Shown here piece by piece: positions 39,685 to 53,478 of a stretch of 64,000 nucleotides of DNA; the stretch's first letter is position 1, and the number at the start of each line of letters is the position of its first letter. The DNA is from Moringa oleifera (Eukaryota > Streptophyta > Magnoliopsida > Brassicales > Moringaceae). Under the pieces are notes generated by a model, which was given only the letters and a program-made list of their open reading frames with translations, was not told the DNA's origin and made no database searches. A program made the translations under genes and the position numbers. The stretch covers positions 10,392,001 through 10,456,000 of the forward strand of contig JAJFZO010000094.1 in the NCBI GenBank assembly GCA_021397835.1, read 5' to 3'.

Positions 39685-41058
39685 AGTGAAACATTTGACG
39701 GATTCATTTTAATGAAGTGGATAGATGTTTATTATTTTTCATGTATATATTTAAAAAATATTAGCATTAAATATTTTTATAATTTAAAATTTTAAAAATA
39801 AAGGAATATTGATAGTTATAATTTCAAATTTAAATTATTAATATTTATCTAAAAAATTAATTTTTATATTAATTAGATATTTTTTCAAATATTATTAAAT
39901 TTGAATTTCATGATTAGATTTAAATTTAAATCTGATAATAAAAAATATGTTTGATTTATTATTATCTTCACTAATTTTTATAAAATTAAAACTTTTTTCC
40001 CTCTTAATGTTTGTTAAATCTCTTTTTAATTTTTTTTACAAGTTACATATTTGTGAAACGTATGTTTTATGAATTTTAATAGAATAGGGGAGATTTATAT
40101 TATTTTAAATGATATTTTATTTGCTATATATTTTTCAGTTTATTTAAATTTACAATTCTTATATTTATAATTTTTTTTGGTTATTCTCAAATCTTTTTTT
40201 ACATTTTATTTCTACTGTCAAAGTTTATTATTTAATTATCATTTATTTTAATTTAAAACATAGTACTAATATAAATAATATAAAATATTTTGATATAAAA
40301 CTTATTTTCCAACAAAATTATTGTATTTTCTATAAAAAATTATAATATAAAAATAAATTAATTAAGAAATTAAAAATATAATTATCAAAAAATTGTACAT
40401 AAAAATATAATATAATTATGGAAAATCTTCAGCGCCACTAAAACGTGGCTTCCTCCCTGATTATGGAGGTCCAGGTGTGGTTCCTAGTGACCATGTTATG
40501 TTAGAATTTATCGCTCTTGTTTTCAGGTTTTACCATACCATAATTTGATCTTGAAGTGAACACTGGCACATGAATGAAATGCAGTTTCTCCTGATTTTAT
40601 TTAATAATAACATTTCTAATTTAATTGTTGTTTATTATAAAAAATTATTCATTTTATTTAATAATATATGTTTTTATATTATAATAAATAAATAATAAAT
40701 TGATTTTGAAAATAATATTAAACTATTCCTTTTCAACCAGTTGTCTAAAAACACATATTCTAGCGGGTGAAAGTTCCTCTAATGATTCTCTCTCCCTAAA
40801 TTGGGCTACCAAAACACAAATATTGAGAAGGAAAATCTTCTTATCCTCAAATTTTGTTTTCCTTCCTCTCCTTAAAAAAAAAAAAAAAAATACATCAAAC
40901 TTTCTTTCACTAAATTTATAAAAATAAAAAAATCAAAAATCAAAGGCCAAAAAATAATCTACAAAACTAAAAAATTTAAGGACAGAAAATAAGTCAGTGA
41001 TCTTGAAACCTAATTTCCAGAACGCTTACCAACAGACTGAGCTGAGCCCTCAAAAGTT

Positions 41059-41621
41059 TCAAGCAAATCTAATTTGATCCAAATGAGATGTTATGCCGAT
41101 GCATGAGCTCATAAAATCAGTATTGGACACAGCCATGAGTTGAATAATTGTTGACAAAACAAGACAGCTCTTCCTGTGAGTGATGCATGATGCACCTCTA
41201 ACAACACCCCATATCAGAATGCATACGAACCAAGATCTACAATAAGTTTTTGAAATCTTGAGAGCAAGATGAAAGAAATGTAACAACTTTTACATGCTTT
41301 TCACAATTATGAAATATGGAGTAAACTAGTACATAACATTACAGGGATACAGTAACTGAACGTTAATAATACAACATGCAGATGCATAGTCGAGGAAGTC
41401 TGTACAATTTTGTTAAATACAAAACCAAGAAATTAATGATATGACCGCGTGGCTGTTAGTCAGATATTTGCAAGTACATTTACAACATACATAACAAATA
41501 TCAACTTCGTTATATAAATAGATTAGAAGAAATAAAAGTGACAGCATCCTTGAAATGAGCGTCTCACTCTCATCCATTTCCTGTACCTTATTTCTCCTTT
41601 GTCCAGTAAGGTTTTCCACTT
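41059..41621 (-). other. probable 3' UTR of the RING gene
   Basis: Non-coding sequence of mixed composition follows the TAG. A short open frame on the minus strand here has no motif or splice support. Confidence 0.4.
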
Positions 41622-44261
41622 CTATAAATCTTTTCTTGCCGTGGGTAATGCTTCTGATTTGCAGATGGGGCAGACATTCTTCACAAATAGCCACTTCTTC
41701 AAGCAATCTGCGTGGTACTCATGTCCACAATCAAGACTTCCAATCCTATCTTGGTTGTTATAATTCTCCTGTAACATCCCAGAAAAAAAAAAAAAGAAAG
41801 TAGTGGAGAATGTCATCAGATAACAAATAGAAACTTAGAAGGACAGTTGCACCAAAAAGATTCAAACTTTCTGCCACGGATCTTATTTTACCTGGCAGAT
41901 GATGCAAGATTCAGGTTCCTGATCCATGGGTGGTGCCTCTTCCAGATTGATTGCAGATGATAAATAAATCCTTGTTTTCAATTGGCTAATAATTACTTCC
42001 TCTGACAACCCGGTATTGACATTGCCAATCTGCTCACCCAAAGCAAGAAGTTCCTGCAGTGAAATTCTTAGATTTTTGAGTTAAATACTTATTAAGGTTT
42101 CCATAACTCGAAATTTCCCACTTCTAGACATATTTATAATCATTCACCAATAAATACTTACTGAGAGTATTCATGTAAAGTCGACTGGTTTCAACTTAAA
42201 GGCAGTAAACAGTTAAAGCATCTCAAACACATACCTCATAAGACATGTCCTCTATGTCCAATCGCATGTCCCTGTGGTGGTCAATGTAATTCCCTACATC
42301 ATAGAAGTCTGGGATCTCTAGTACAGCAACTCCCTGCATGGATGAACCAAAAATATCTTAAGCAAATAATAATGCAAAAACCTAAAATTCATTTAAATGA
42401 ATAATGTGCTTAATTAATAATTTTCTCTTTGCCAAACAGTTAGAAAATTAGCTTATTTCAGATAAAACAACAATTATGAACGAAGGAACAGAACTGCCAA
42501 AACAAAGAGGTGAAAATTACATCAATTGGCATAACTCTTAAGTGTGGAAGACTGTGGTGTCTTAGCATTGTGTCAGGTCCGAGTCGCTCTCGGTGAGGCC
42601 GATATATCCTAACACCAGTTGGCTGAACAGGTCCCAGATGCCTGGGCCGCATCTCCAAACCCTCCTGTGAAGGATTCATAGTGCTGTGTGAGGCATAACT
42701 TGTAGGAACTCTATATGAAGCTGCTGCCACTTGAGGGTAAACATTATTGTTGAGGCCTCTTGCTCCTGGAATTGGTGGTGCTGGAAGATGATTAAAATTA
42801 TGCTGTCTGACGCTTAGCGGCAGAGGATGCAGAAAAGTTGTAGAATTTCCATTGCTAGATGGCTCATGATATAGTGGTGCAGCTATGTTTCCGGGCTCTA
42901 CTGAACCAACACTGACATTAGATCCTACAACAATGTAGGAAAAACAGAAACCAATATTAATTGGTATAAGATGAATGCTCCTTTTTTGTTTGCACAAGAT
43001 GGGCCTTTGTTGGCTTTTAAGAACAATAATAAACAAGAAGATAAAGAAATTTTGAAGCTCGGAATTGCTTACTTATTTCATTGATAGATATCTAATTTAT
43101 AGGAAAAAAGAACTTATCTAGGCATCCTAAAAATCTGGAATCAAAATTCAAACCAAAAACCTGTTCCTATCCTTGTCTCAATCTATTTAAAATAGTAAAA
43201 AACTAGATCTTATTTTATCTAATCTAAAAACATGCAGTAAATAAAACATATTGATAACAGCCTCGTCGTGGGGTGGGGGCCAGAGGGGGGAAGCTTTTTC
43301 CAACACAGATGCAAATCATGAAAGAAGAACAAGCAATTGAAAAGTTAATGGTAACACTGAGTTTTCTCAGCCATGAAAAAAAGTTGTCCTGTAAAGGTGG
43401 AGATAAGTTACCATGCATGTAAGGTAAAGCAGGGGCCTGAGACCAGGTTAAAGGACCTCCATCACTACGATTATTGCTCAGCGGTTGGTCTAACCAGAGA
43501 GAGCCAGATGGTGGAAAGGGCTGTCCCATATAGTTTCCTTGAATATAATTGTTATGGTTATGTGCAAGAACAGGATCCATTGCAGTAGCACCCAATCTGT
43601 TCCTCACACTTCTCTGGGATCCTACTTCCCTGATTGGAGTGCCTGTCCCTCTGTATGGAGGCAAAGCGAAAGATGCACCATCGATTGGAGCAACCCCATC
43701 AGGATGCCTCATATTCACGGGAGTAAAAGAAGAAGTAGAGGCTCCTGAGGTAGTAAAATACTGGGAATTCCCTGGGATCCCTTCACTGTTCTTCCTTTTA
43801 AATGAGCCTCTGCCACTATCCATAAAGTGATTGTTCCTTTCATATTCATCTGAAACAACACCAATCACCCCCAAACTGCTAGAAGATGGCAACTGATCAG
43901 ATGATCCATGATTTATAGGAATACCTGGTGGACGGGCACCCATATATGGAACATAGAAGTTAGATGCAGTTGGAACACCTAGATCAAGATTTGTAGCATG
44001 ATGATGGTGATGATGATGATGAACACCATGGTATTGTGGGATCCCATAGAACATAGCACTCTCATAATGCTCTGGTAAATGATGGGTATCAAGATTAGCG
44101 GAGTTCCCTGCACCTGTCATTACTGTCTGGATATCAGGTTGCTGGAAGCTTGTTATTTCCCCCAAAAAGATGGAGGGCTCAAGATGGAGATAACTCTGAC
44201 TTCGCTGATCCATTTCTAGATCAATCATCTGACTTGTACATATCATACTTCTTTGTCCCAT
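41622..44261 (-). CDS. RING-H2 E3 ubiquitin ligase
   Basis: Five exons join in phase: 43412-44261, 42521-42924, 42235-42333, 41892-42053 and 41622-41768 (TAG), giving 553 residues. The long N-terminal part is disordered, with a run of eight His in the first hundred residues and Ser/Pro/Asn-rich segments. The C terminus is a RING-H2 finger with ligands C501-x2-C504, C519-x-H521-x2-H524-x2-C527 and C538-x2-C541, the last pair reading CPIC. The layout, a long tail-like N terminus and a C-terminal RING, resembles the plant MBR2/HIP1/ZFP1-type E3 ligases. Such enzymes bind an E2 through the RING and transfer ubiquitin to a substrate held elsewhere; the substrate is unknown. MGQRSMICTSQM at 44261 is the first in-frame ATG after a splice acceptor near 44284. 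Confidence 0.9.
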
Positions 44262-44284
44262 TTTGCCACCACAAATTGTCCCTG

Positions 44285-46868
44285 CTTATTCAAAACAATG
44301 AGAAAAAGAAGAATCACATTATATGGAAATGACAAACCCTAATAGAATTGACATGCAATCCCAAGGAAACACTATGAAGTAGGTAACTATCAAACATTCA
44401 ACAGAAAATAGAGAAAGTATGGGTGACCAAGTAAATGGTTGGATGCATCCAGATTAGAAACAGTATTAGATGACTAGGGGGGAAAAAAACTTCTCCACAT
44501 AGTCAACTTAAACTTGACACGCTCAATTTACACAAACATGAGAGATATAAACGAAAAAACAAAGAAAGAATTCCTTTTCCTCATTCTGATTATGAAACTG
44601 AAATTGTAGAACAACCCTGAGCACACCACACACACAAGAGAGTCAACCTACGCTATCCCTTTTTCACCTCTTTATATCTCAAATCAAAATATCATACTAG
44701 CGACGTCACAGGAACCTACAAATACAGCAGATGAAACTTTTTTCTCATAACAGGAAAAAAACCACTTTCCAGCAAAGAATCAGACTATAAACATGGGAAG
44801 TACAAGGAACACACATGCAGACATAGAAAGACCTACAAACATAGATGGAGGGAGGGAGATGGGGAGAGAGAACATTGTCAAACTTGCCATTTACACACAT
44901 CCATAATCAAGACCCCAATTAAACTAACGTACTTAACTAGTTCCTCCACATAATAGGGTAGAAATGAAGTGTGAAGGAACAAAAGGCAAAAGGTATTATC
45001 CTACGTAAAACACATATAACCAACTAGTTAATTCAATATCTGCCCTTCTTCAGACCACGAAGTAAGAAGTGCAACATTCTTACCATAAATATAGCAACTT
45101 TGTTCATCAACCTGACCATACATGCGCTGACTCACTATCAAAAGCTTCAAGAAAGCCAAATGTAAATAGCTCTTCCTTTACTTCTCCAATCACAGCCCAC
45201 AAGAAAGGCAGAGTTTAAAATTTTTCAATGGAAATGATCTCAAGAACTTCAAATCCTTCCAATATGAAGATTCAAAAACAATCATCATAATCCCGATAGT
45301 GGTTTAGAACTCATCAAATACTCATGTATGACAAAATATACTCACTTACTAAACAAAAATCATAAGAAAAGCAGGTAGGTACCTACTAAGGTAGCAAACC
45401 CAGTTTATTCCAAGAAAGTATATTTAGGGCTTGAGAGTGCTGTTGCAAAAACAAGCCAACTTTGAACATACCACATATAGGTCTTGTCCTAGCAATGCAC
45501 TAAGACTTTGCCATTCCACTCAAAAGACATTTCATTATGAATCAAGCCAAATCATTGCAGCCTATTGCGAGCAGCATCTCCCCAAATCTTTCATATATTG
45601 TGCATAAGGGAAGCATGGGGAGAACAAACAACCACCACTAATTTATTTGACAACTTTTCTTCAGTTAAAATTATAGACTGGAGTGAAAGAAATGAGTAAC
45701 TTAAATTAATGCATCTTCTGTAAGTATCACTTCCCCTAAATCTTCTGAAACACTTGCAGAACCTTGTTCTATGTAAAACCATCAATTCTCCACAAAGAAC
45801 CATTCACCCAAAAAAAAAATAAAAGGACCCAACTTCAAGGTGAATTTTTCAGATTTTAACTAATGATTGCTTAAAGTACATAGTCAGCATCAAAATCCAA
45901 GACTTAGAAACTCCTTGGGAACACAAGATTGGCAATGCATGAATTGAACTATTAAGCAAATACAACCCATGTTACACCATGTTCAATTAAACATGTAACC
46001 AAATCAGAACCAAGAACATACCATAACTTCAAAAACTCAAGAAAAGTTTTCTACTCAAACTCCATTAGCACCATGTTCAGTTAAACATGTAACAAAATCA
46101 GACCCAAGAACATACCATAACTTCAAAAACTCAAGAAAAGTTTTATACTTAACTCCATTAACGAAGAGGCACCCTATAAAGTCTAATCTCACATCCTTAT
46201 CAATCTAACCTTACATCAAAGAGGCTCCAATCCAGCCCACGCAGTCATGCCATGAAGCCGCAAAGAAGAGGCGCTAAAGGTGCCAAACTCAACATAATTT
46301 ATGTAAAATTTGGATAAATTTAAGGATATTCACAAGCCTATAAGAAACCCTGAAGAATATACAAGAGAAAAATAATTTTCCAATAATTTTTGTTTCCTCA
46401 ATTTTACCAACCAACAAACTTCAAATAAATAAAGGCCATTGCTTACATTTAAAAAAGAAATCAACAAAAATCTCCTAAACCATGGACCAAAAATCAAACA
46501 GTACCAAGATTAAGAATTTTCAGTTATATGCAAACAAGAAAATTTCGTACCTCATTACCATGAACAAATTATCAGCTCCCAAGTTTCACTGATAGATATA
46601 ATCGCCAACCAAGACAACTATATTTCGAAAATTTCTGCAACAATATGATTAAAAAAAAAAAAACCCAATTTTCACATAATCGAGACGATCGAGCAGCATT
46701 AAGTAATTAATCAAATTTGCAATCAACCATGAACTAGCAACCTTCAGAAAACCCTAAAATTCAATCTTTTAATGATAATTGTGGCAAAAAGACCATAATT
46801 TAAGCAGAAAAGAATAGAATTTACTGATCAAGAAACCAAAACAAAACGCTAATCAGGAAGATATTTAC
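44285..46868 (-). other. long leader intron of the RING gene
   Basis: A good acceptor lies just upstream of the start exon (minus strand AATAAGCAG, near 44284). A donor (CAG|GTAAATA) occurs at 46867-46868, so the intron is about 2.58 kb. A second possible donor at about 46547 leaves room for another leader exon. No protein-coding exon is supported inside. Confidence 0.5.
45975..46162. repeat. 94-bp tandem duplication in the RING leader intron
   Basis: Copies at 45975-46068 and 46069-46162 begin CACCATGTTCA and share long identical stretches, with about six differences and one small indel. Confidence 0.9.
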
Positions 46869-47000
46869 CTGATTAACAAGGCTTAACCAAGGGAAACGAG
46901 AGAGAGATCCAAAAGATAAAATTAGAGAGAGAGAGAGGGAGCCAGAGAGAGGAGAGAGATAAAGAAAGACCCGTTTGAGTTTCATGTATGTTTCCAATTT
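46869..47000 (-). promoter_or_regulatory. RING gene 5' leader exon, CT-rich
   Basis: GAGAGAGA runs on the plus strand (about 46900-46960) are CT runs in the sense direction. The exact transcription start is not known. Confidence 0.4.
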
Positions 47001-48369
47001 CTTTATACAAAGTGACAGGATGAAGTTATTTTGTTCTCTTTTTCGATTTTTTTTATTTTTATTTTTATTTTTATTTTTACCCCCGCATGGTATATTTACT
47101 GAATAACCTTTAACCATTAGCAACAGAACTTTATTCCTAATTTTAGCCTGACAGCATCTGATCAAAACACCCCTAATTTTCAGAAATATTTAGACAAACA
47201 AGCCAACTATTATTCGAATAAAGTAATTAAAATAATATAAATTAAAATGAAAATAAATAATAATAATTAAAATAAATTTTCAATTTTTTCAATTATTATT
47301 TTTATAAACAGTTTCAAATGGTTAATTTATCAAATTAAACATATATTTTCTTTCTGAGAAAAATTAGCAGTTCGAATTCTTTGAAGTTATTGAAGCTTTT
47401 TTTCTGCCATTAATTTTAGGTTTCAAATAAACTGAATTTTTTAAAATTATTAATTTGGATATTTCAGTTATAAAAAAAAATTATTATTAAAAGATAGCAT
47501 AAAAGGATATTCGATAATTATGTATTACCAAATTGTATTTGCTTGATTTTAAAAAAATATTAATCGTACAGAATATATTTTATTTCTATAATTAATAAGA
47601 ACAAATTAATAGAAATTTGCTTAAAATAAATATTATCAAGTGTACCCAAAAAAAAAAAAAGAAAATAGATAATCACAAGGAGAAGGTGGAATTCCAACTT
47701 AGCCCATTAGGTTTAGCCTTAAAATTCTGATATAATGAGGGTCATCAACAACTCCTCACTGGCAGGTAATCCAATCACAAACAACCAATCAAGAAACATT
47801 GAACGAAACGGTGGCGTTTCCGCTTGGCTGGCTTACCAGCGAAGAAGAAAGAATATTCCTTTTTCAAGGGTAATGCATGTACGAAAAGGGGCATTGAAGA
47901 TGTGGGTGGGTCCGACGATTCCTAGCCGTAAAACTGTAGGATGAAGAGTGGATCCCACACTTTCGAGGCACGTTAAGAATATCATGTGCTCTTTCTTTTC
48001 TACGGGTTATCTTATTCCATTAGTCCACGACACCTATTAACGCGGGACCAACATCCATATGATCCCCCTTTGTCAACTTCATATTTAAATTGTTTGGTCT
48101 CAATTTTTTTTAATATTTAATTTCCCTATTTCTTAACATCAATTATATAAATATTTAAATTGAAATATCAAACTCAAAAAATTAATATATTGTTTTAAAA
48201 AATTGATTGGACCCAAGATGCCGACGATATATCAGGCTGTTTTGTTGATTTGATATGCGTTAATTTATTGAACATTTATCGGTGATGGTGATTTAATAAA
48301 AGTTTATTTTATTTTATTTTTATAAAAAAATAATGTAAATGAAGACAAAAGAAAATTTGTATTCTTATT
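47001..48369. other. spacer between the RING and PDAP1-like genes
   Basis: AT-rich to about 47.65 kb, then of mixed composition at 47.7-48.1 kb, probably the RING promoter. A small frame at 47735-47944 has no motif. Confidence 0.5.
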
Positions 48370-49151
48370 TCAGATAGGGAAGAGAAGCAGAAGTTGTGGG
48401 TTTATGCAAAAGTTAATACAGAGTATAAAGAAGAATGATCTGTACAAGTCCAATGAACAAGATATTAGGTAGCTTGAAATAATGGGCTTGGACCAGATTC
48501 TTTCACTATCTTCATGACCAAAACAGGATGTGCTGGCTTTTGTCAAGTTTTGGCAGGCTACCTCCACCACAATCCTAAGCCTTTTTGTTTGTTTATTGGT
48601 ACACTTTGCTACTGCAAAGAACAATGAACATAACCCTGACAGGTTTCCTCTGTAGATTCTCCAATGATTAGCTAATTATACATTTGACTGGAAAAGGGGA
48701 TTTGAAAATAAGGTGAACCATTCATGGAAGACCAGAGAGAGGAGCAGGAACTTGCAGTTGACACTGGTAGGTGGAGATATTGAATGCATTGGCTGGTAAC
48801 ACACAGAGTACAAGAATTCAGGTTAACCAAGCAAGAACCACTCACCAAAACAATATTCCCAGAGCCAAGAGAGATATAGAATAATTCATGAAAGGATGTT
48901 GTTGGATTATGAAGCTCAACAAGCCTTTACATGTTCAATAGGAGAACAACTTTAGTTGTTATTGGTAATGCACTTAGAAAGATGAAAACAAAACACAATC
49001 AGTTCTTGAAGAGAGTAGCCACGAACCCAACAACCACTTTCCTTACATTCATCTGGAAAGAAGCTGGAGTGTTCAAATGTAAAGGTCAAACATAAGAAGC
49101 GGAAGGAACGAAAGAAAATACTTAACAGTGAGCTCTTTGCTTTGGGCTGAT
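48370..49151 (-). other. PDAP1-like 3' region, possible UTR
   Basis: The sequence is less AT-rich than the flanks and may be long 3' UTR or a separate non-coding transcript. I see no coding exon. Confidence 0.3.
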
Positions 49152-52100
49152 CTATTTGTGAGCTTCAGCCTTTTTTTGTCCTCTGGCTGCCACAATGATT
49201 AAACTATTATCAGCTTCCCGTGATGAAATTTGTGGTGTATGCATTTGTATGCTGGTGTTATATTAAAAAACAGCCTTATATCTACTCCCCATTTGATGCT
49301 TTGAATACACTCGCAATAAAATTGATAAGGAAAGACGGGAATCATACCAGCCTTCTCTTCTTCGCGCTTCTTGGCAGCCTCTGCCCTTTGTTTCCGTATC
49401 AATGCTAAACGCTCTGTGAGAGATGAATAATCAGATAAAACAAAGAAGTAAAACAACAATTTTACAAGGAAGGTGACCATGAAATAACATTACAGGAAAT
49501 TAAAAGTTTATGAAACTAACAGAAAACATTCACAATCCATTTTCCAGATGCACACTGTCTAATGCAAACTGAATGATGGCTTAAAGTAAGTATGGTGGAA
49601 GCAAAGAAAATAGCTTAATCTGTCAAAAACATATAGTGTGCACAACAACGGCTGCCTGTAATGAGTTTATTATAAAGTTCGTTGACATATAGCAGCTCCA
49701 GCATCATGTTCTGTAATTGTTAAAATCATGTTGACTCATAGATCATGAAGTTCAAAAGATACTATCTAAACTTCCAAATAATTCATTTTTACATGCATTG
49801 CTTCAAGTGTTTTATTGTGTTCAGCTTCTGCTTTCACATTAATAGAAGTTTTAGCCTTGAGAGAAGGCAATATCAGAAAATATGGATGCAGTAGAAATGC
49901 ATTTAACAGGTTCAGACAGTCATGACCTAAACAGTAAAACGAACCATTGTGAGAAATTTCATTGTTCTACCCAAATCTGGATTCCAGCATGGCACATTGT
50001 GCTAAAACCACTGAGAAATTTGATATAGTCCAATTCCTACTGAAGTTGATGCTACGTACCTAACAATCAATTTGACAAGAAGATCACTTTAGCAGACCAC
50101 AAGAACAATCAAACTTAATCCGACTGTGACTTATTAAAGCCTACTACGAGAACCTATTCAAGAACTCCTTGATCTTAAAAAGCCAAGTTACTGCAATATC
50201 TTCTTCCCACTTATCCATACCAATATGAACATCCTTATTTCAGCCACAGAATAAAGACACAGATTACTTCTTGTCATCCAACGTCTCACTCTTCACCACT
50301 GAGAATGAAATTCATGTCACTGAACTTACAGCAACTCAGTCATATTAGATAGTGTCAGATTACTCCTATTTTCACTGGAGTCGCTCAACCTCTTTCATAC
50401 CAATATTTACATGGAAGAACAATTAAACTTTGGTCTGAAGAGGAAAACAGGAGTGGTTATAAAGCCAATGCAGGTGGCTCTTATTGTTAAGCAGATTTAT
50501 CAAACCTAGAATTGTCATTAATTATGAACATTTTCCTCAACAACTTTGAGATCAGCAGAGAGAAAACTGGGTTATATTGTTTTATGCCCCAATCTTTAGC
50601 AACTACTTAAATGAGGTAACTTCAAGTTCAGCTACAGCAAACTGTATGCATTACATTCAGTTAATCACAAAAAAGGGAGTAAAAGAACAAATCAGATGAA
50701 AATAAAATGTAATGATGAAATAATATTATCACTTGCAAGTTATCTAAATCTATATTTACATTTTTGTCAGGGAAACAAAGGTGATAGCTAGTGTCCAGCA
50801 AATTACCTAAATCTTTTCGTGCTTGTTCTGTTTTCCCTTGTTCCTGCAGCCTCATATATCGCTCATGAGCTTTCTGCTTTTCTATCTCCTCTCTACATGC
50901 ATTTATTTTGGAGTTAGGCACTACTATGCTGGTCCAAAATAAATATCCACTTGGAAAATTGCAATAACAAGCCTCAATATCCAACATACATGAATCAAAA
51001 ATGTACATAAAACATCCATAAGATACTCATGGCTTCAAAAGCTCCGAGTTCATAATCTGATTTACGGATTTGGATCAAATACAATCCATGATATTCAACA
51101 TCTCCTTAAAAGCCAAGAAACGGGTAATTAATTGGTTTCAGAGTACAACATGCTACGAAAGAAGAAATAAAAATTCCAAGCACTATTCCATTGTTTTTCA
51201 CTTGTTTTCCCAAGTTTGTATCACCCAAGATTGGGTGTTGTGAGATGTTAGATGATAGCATGATAACAATAAGTCATTTCGTAAGTTGTTTCATGAGTAG
51301 TAAAGCAGTGCTTATACTGATTTAATGTAGTTAGAATGTTACCTTTCACGCCTTGAGAGTTCAGTTGTTTTCCCGATCTAGAATGTAAAGTTTGGATCAC
51401 TCAAGAGAGTTTGGAGCGTAGTGAACAAAAGACTGAAACTATGTGCAGATAAGGATTATATAAGAAACTTACATCAGCATCTTTAGCTTTCACATTCTTT
51501 GATTTTGCTAGATTAGGATTCTCAATCTCAATAATTCCCTGGGTGCCTTTTCGCTTCTGTAACAAATGGGAGCCAGTTTCAAGGTAAAGGAGAATAAGAG
51601 GAAAATTTTGATTCCTGTTTAAGAAAAAAATCAGATGAAAATAATGAGCCAAGAAAAATAATAACCTCAGGTTCCTTTTCCACTTCTTCTTCAGATTCTT
51701 CTTCCTCTACTTCAGCAACTTCCTGATACAAATAAAATATTTATTTTAAATAGTTGAAGCACATAGACACTCCATGACACATGCACGTAGAGACATCTAC
51801 ATGAAACGTGGACAAACTTGCATGTCAGTGAGGAAGCAAGGGCGAAAGGCGGAATAACAGAGGAAATTTGGAAACTAGAGATTTATGATGAAGGCTTTCC
51901 TTATTTCATTTTACAAATGAAATTACTCTTTGAAGCATGTCACATGATATAGAAACAACCCACCATGAGACTTAAATGGATAAATAATCAAAACAAATTT
52001 GGTAGATACCAACTTAACTAACATGGGCCAGCAACATGAAATGGGATAATAAGAACTAGTTAGACAAAGCTACGATAAGATGACATAACAGGGATCTCAA

Positions 52101-53138
52101 TGGTGTGAAAGCATAGTCATGAATTTTACAATGATAAGCTGCCCCCTCCTTTGATGATTATATACAAGTAACTTCAATTTCAAGCTGGAAAACAGCCATC
52201 GCCAGAGGTACAACAAAGGTTATCACAAAATATTCGATTCTTCAAAACGTTAAAATGAGCAGAACCAACCCTTCTTCCAGATAAATTAGACCTAGGCACA
52301 CAATGAACAAACTGCAAAGATAGAAGCCTTATCTTGGAATATCTAAATTCAGTAACCAGAAATTAGTATCACAATCACAGCCCTTTATAAGATGCAGCAA
52401 TACCTGTCTAAAAGTTCGGGGGCGAGTAGAGGAACCAGCAACTGCAACCAAAAGAAGCAGCTTGCATCAAATGAAAGCAGTACAATAACCTAAGCTACGC
52501 ATTCAATGTAGTTTACCAGAAGCTGTTTGAACCTCTTTCACATCCAAAGAGTACCCTATTAAGCCTGGAAACAAATGTTTTACTAACTTTTAAGCTCAAA
52601 GGTTGTTTTATGCATTTTCACACGTCTTGCTTTGAATACAATTTATTAAAAATTTACAATCAGTGGCACAAAATGAACATAAATGTATACAAAAAAACCA
52701 TTGAATTGAACATATTTCCGAACTGTTCATCGAGATTCAAGCTGAACTTGTGAAGCAAAAATGAATGACTAGCTTTTTACAAATCTGATACCCTGTTTGC
52801 GAGCTTCCACTTCCAAGTGAATTTAACCCATATGGAAATCATCTTTGCATAAATCATCAAAGAAGAATTCATAAATGAAAATAAAAAATAAAAAAAGAGC
52901 AAAGCTACTCATTCATCAAATGAACATTAGCATTTATGATCTTATAATCAACCAAATTCAATATTTAAAATGAGGCGCAGTTCCTTAGATCGATATCAAC
53001 CCCATAAATGAAAGAAAACATTCATACTCATAGATACGTAATGTATGCAGAGAGAGGGAGAGAGGGAGTACGGAGCTCTTCAGGGGCAGAGAAGTGACGG
53101 TGACCAGTAGGCTTGCCCTTGAATTTTCCTCTTCCCAT
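49152..53138 (-). CDS. PDAP1-like 28 kDa heat- and acid-stable phosphoprotein
   Basis: Exons on the minus strand join in phase: 53072-53138, 52404-52441, 51666-51722, 51473-51556, 51343-51377, 50807-50892, 49348-49413 and 49152-49186 (TAG), giving 155 residues. An optional in-frame exon at 52517-52564 would make 171. The protein starts MGRGKFKGKPTGHRHFS, the family signature. An acidic Glu/Ser stretch follows, then KRKGTQGIIEIENPN. The helical core comes last (KTTELSRREREEIEKQKAHE, then RYMRLQEQGKTEQARKDLE). The end is a Lys/Glu-rich tail. It is a small charged, mostly disordered and coiled-coil protein, phosphorylated in animals and thought to bind RNA or growth-factor-related partners. Its plant role is not established. 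The ATG at 53138 is well placed after a CT-rich leader. Confidence 0.93.
52517..52564 (-). other. possible 48-nt in-frame optional exon of the PDAP1-like gene
   Basis: It has an acceptor with a pyrimidine tract (TTTGTTTCCAG) and donor CTG|GTAAAC. Its 48 bases have no stop and keep the phase on both sides. Including it adds 16 residues (core GYSLDVKEVQTAS) after residue 22. Skipping it gives the ELLAGSS join that resembles the usual family sequence. Confidence 0.5.
53030..53071 (-). promoter_or_regulatory. donor side of PDAP1-like exon 1, with GA/CT run
   Basis: The donor after exon 1 is C|GTACTC, followed in the sense direction by CTCCCTCTCTCCCTCTCTC. The tract lies at the start of intron 1, just past the coding exon. 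Confidence 0.45.
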
Positions 53139-53478
53139 TGTCGATGCAGAGGATTATCAAAGCAGAAGAATGGCAGCAGAGATTTCTACGAGCTCAAATT
53201 ATTATTGCTTGTCTACCAGTTTCAACCTGCGATTAGTGCATTAGCTTTCTGTTTTGCTCTCTTCTTCCATTTGAATCTCTCCCTGTTTGCTTTTGTAGTG
53301 ACTATTAGGACTCCAGCACAAGAATTTTCACGCGCCCCTAAAGCGAGTGAACATGCACTCTTCTTTCTCTCATAAATTATGTCAGGTTTTCTTATTTATT
53401 TTTTCTTTGGCAGATTTTTTTTTTTAAATAAAAAGTTATGCGTGTCAACATCTAAGCATATTATGCATATTTAAATAA

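Larger units (their letters stand above)
37871..41000. other. AT-rich intergenic stretch
   Basis: I see no gene. Long AT runs alternate with short TA microsatellites. A short patch at 40437-40560 is less AT-rich but carries no frame of note. Confidence 0.6.

Noticed and set aside
47735..47944. 69-codon open frame
   Set aside because: Falls in the probable promoter of the RING gene and resembles no known small protein.
48370..48624. 84-codon frame on the minus strand downstream of the PDAP1-like gene
   Set aside because: No motif; more likely UTR or spacer sequence.
53094..53375. 93-codon frame on the plus strand
   Set aside because: It overlaps the first exon of the PDAP1-like gene on the opposite strand and its own translation shows no family.
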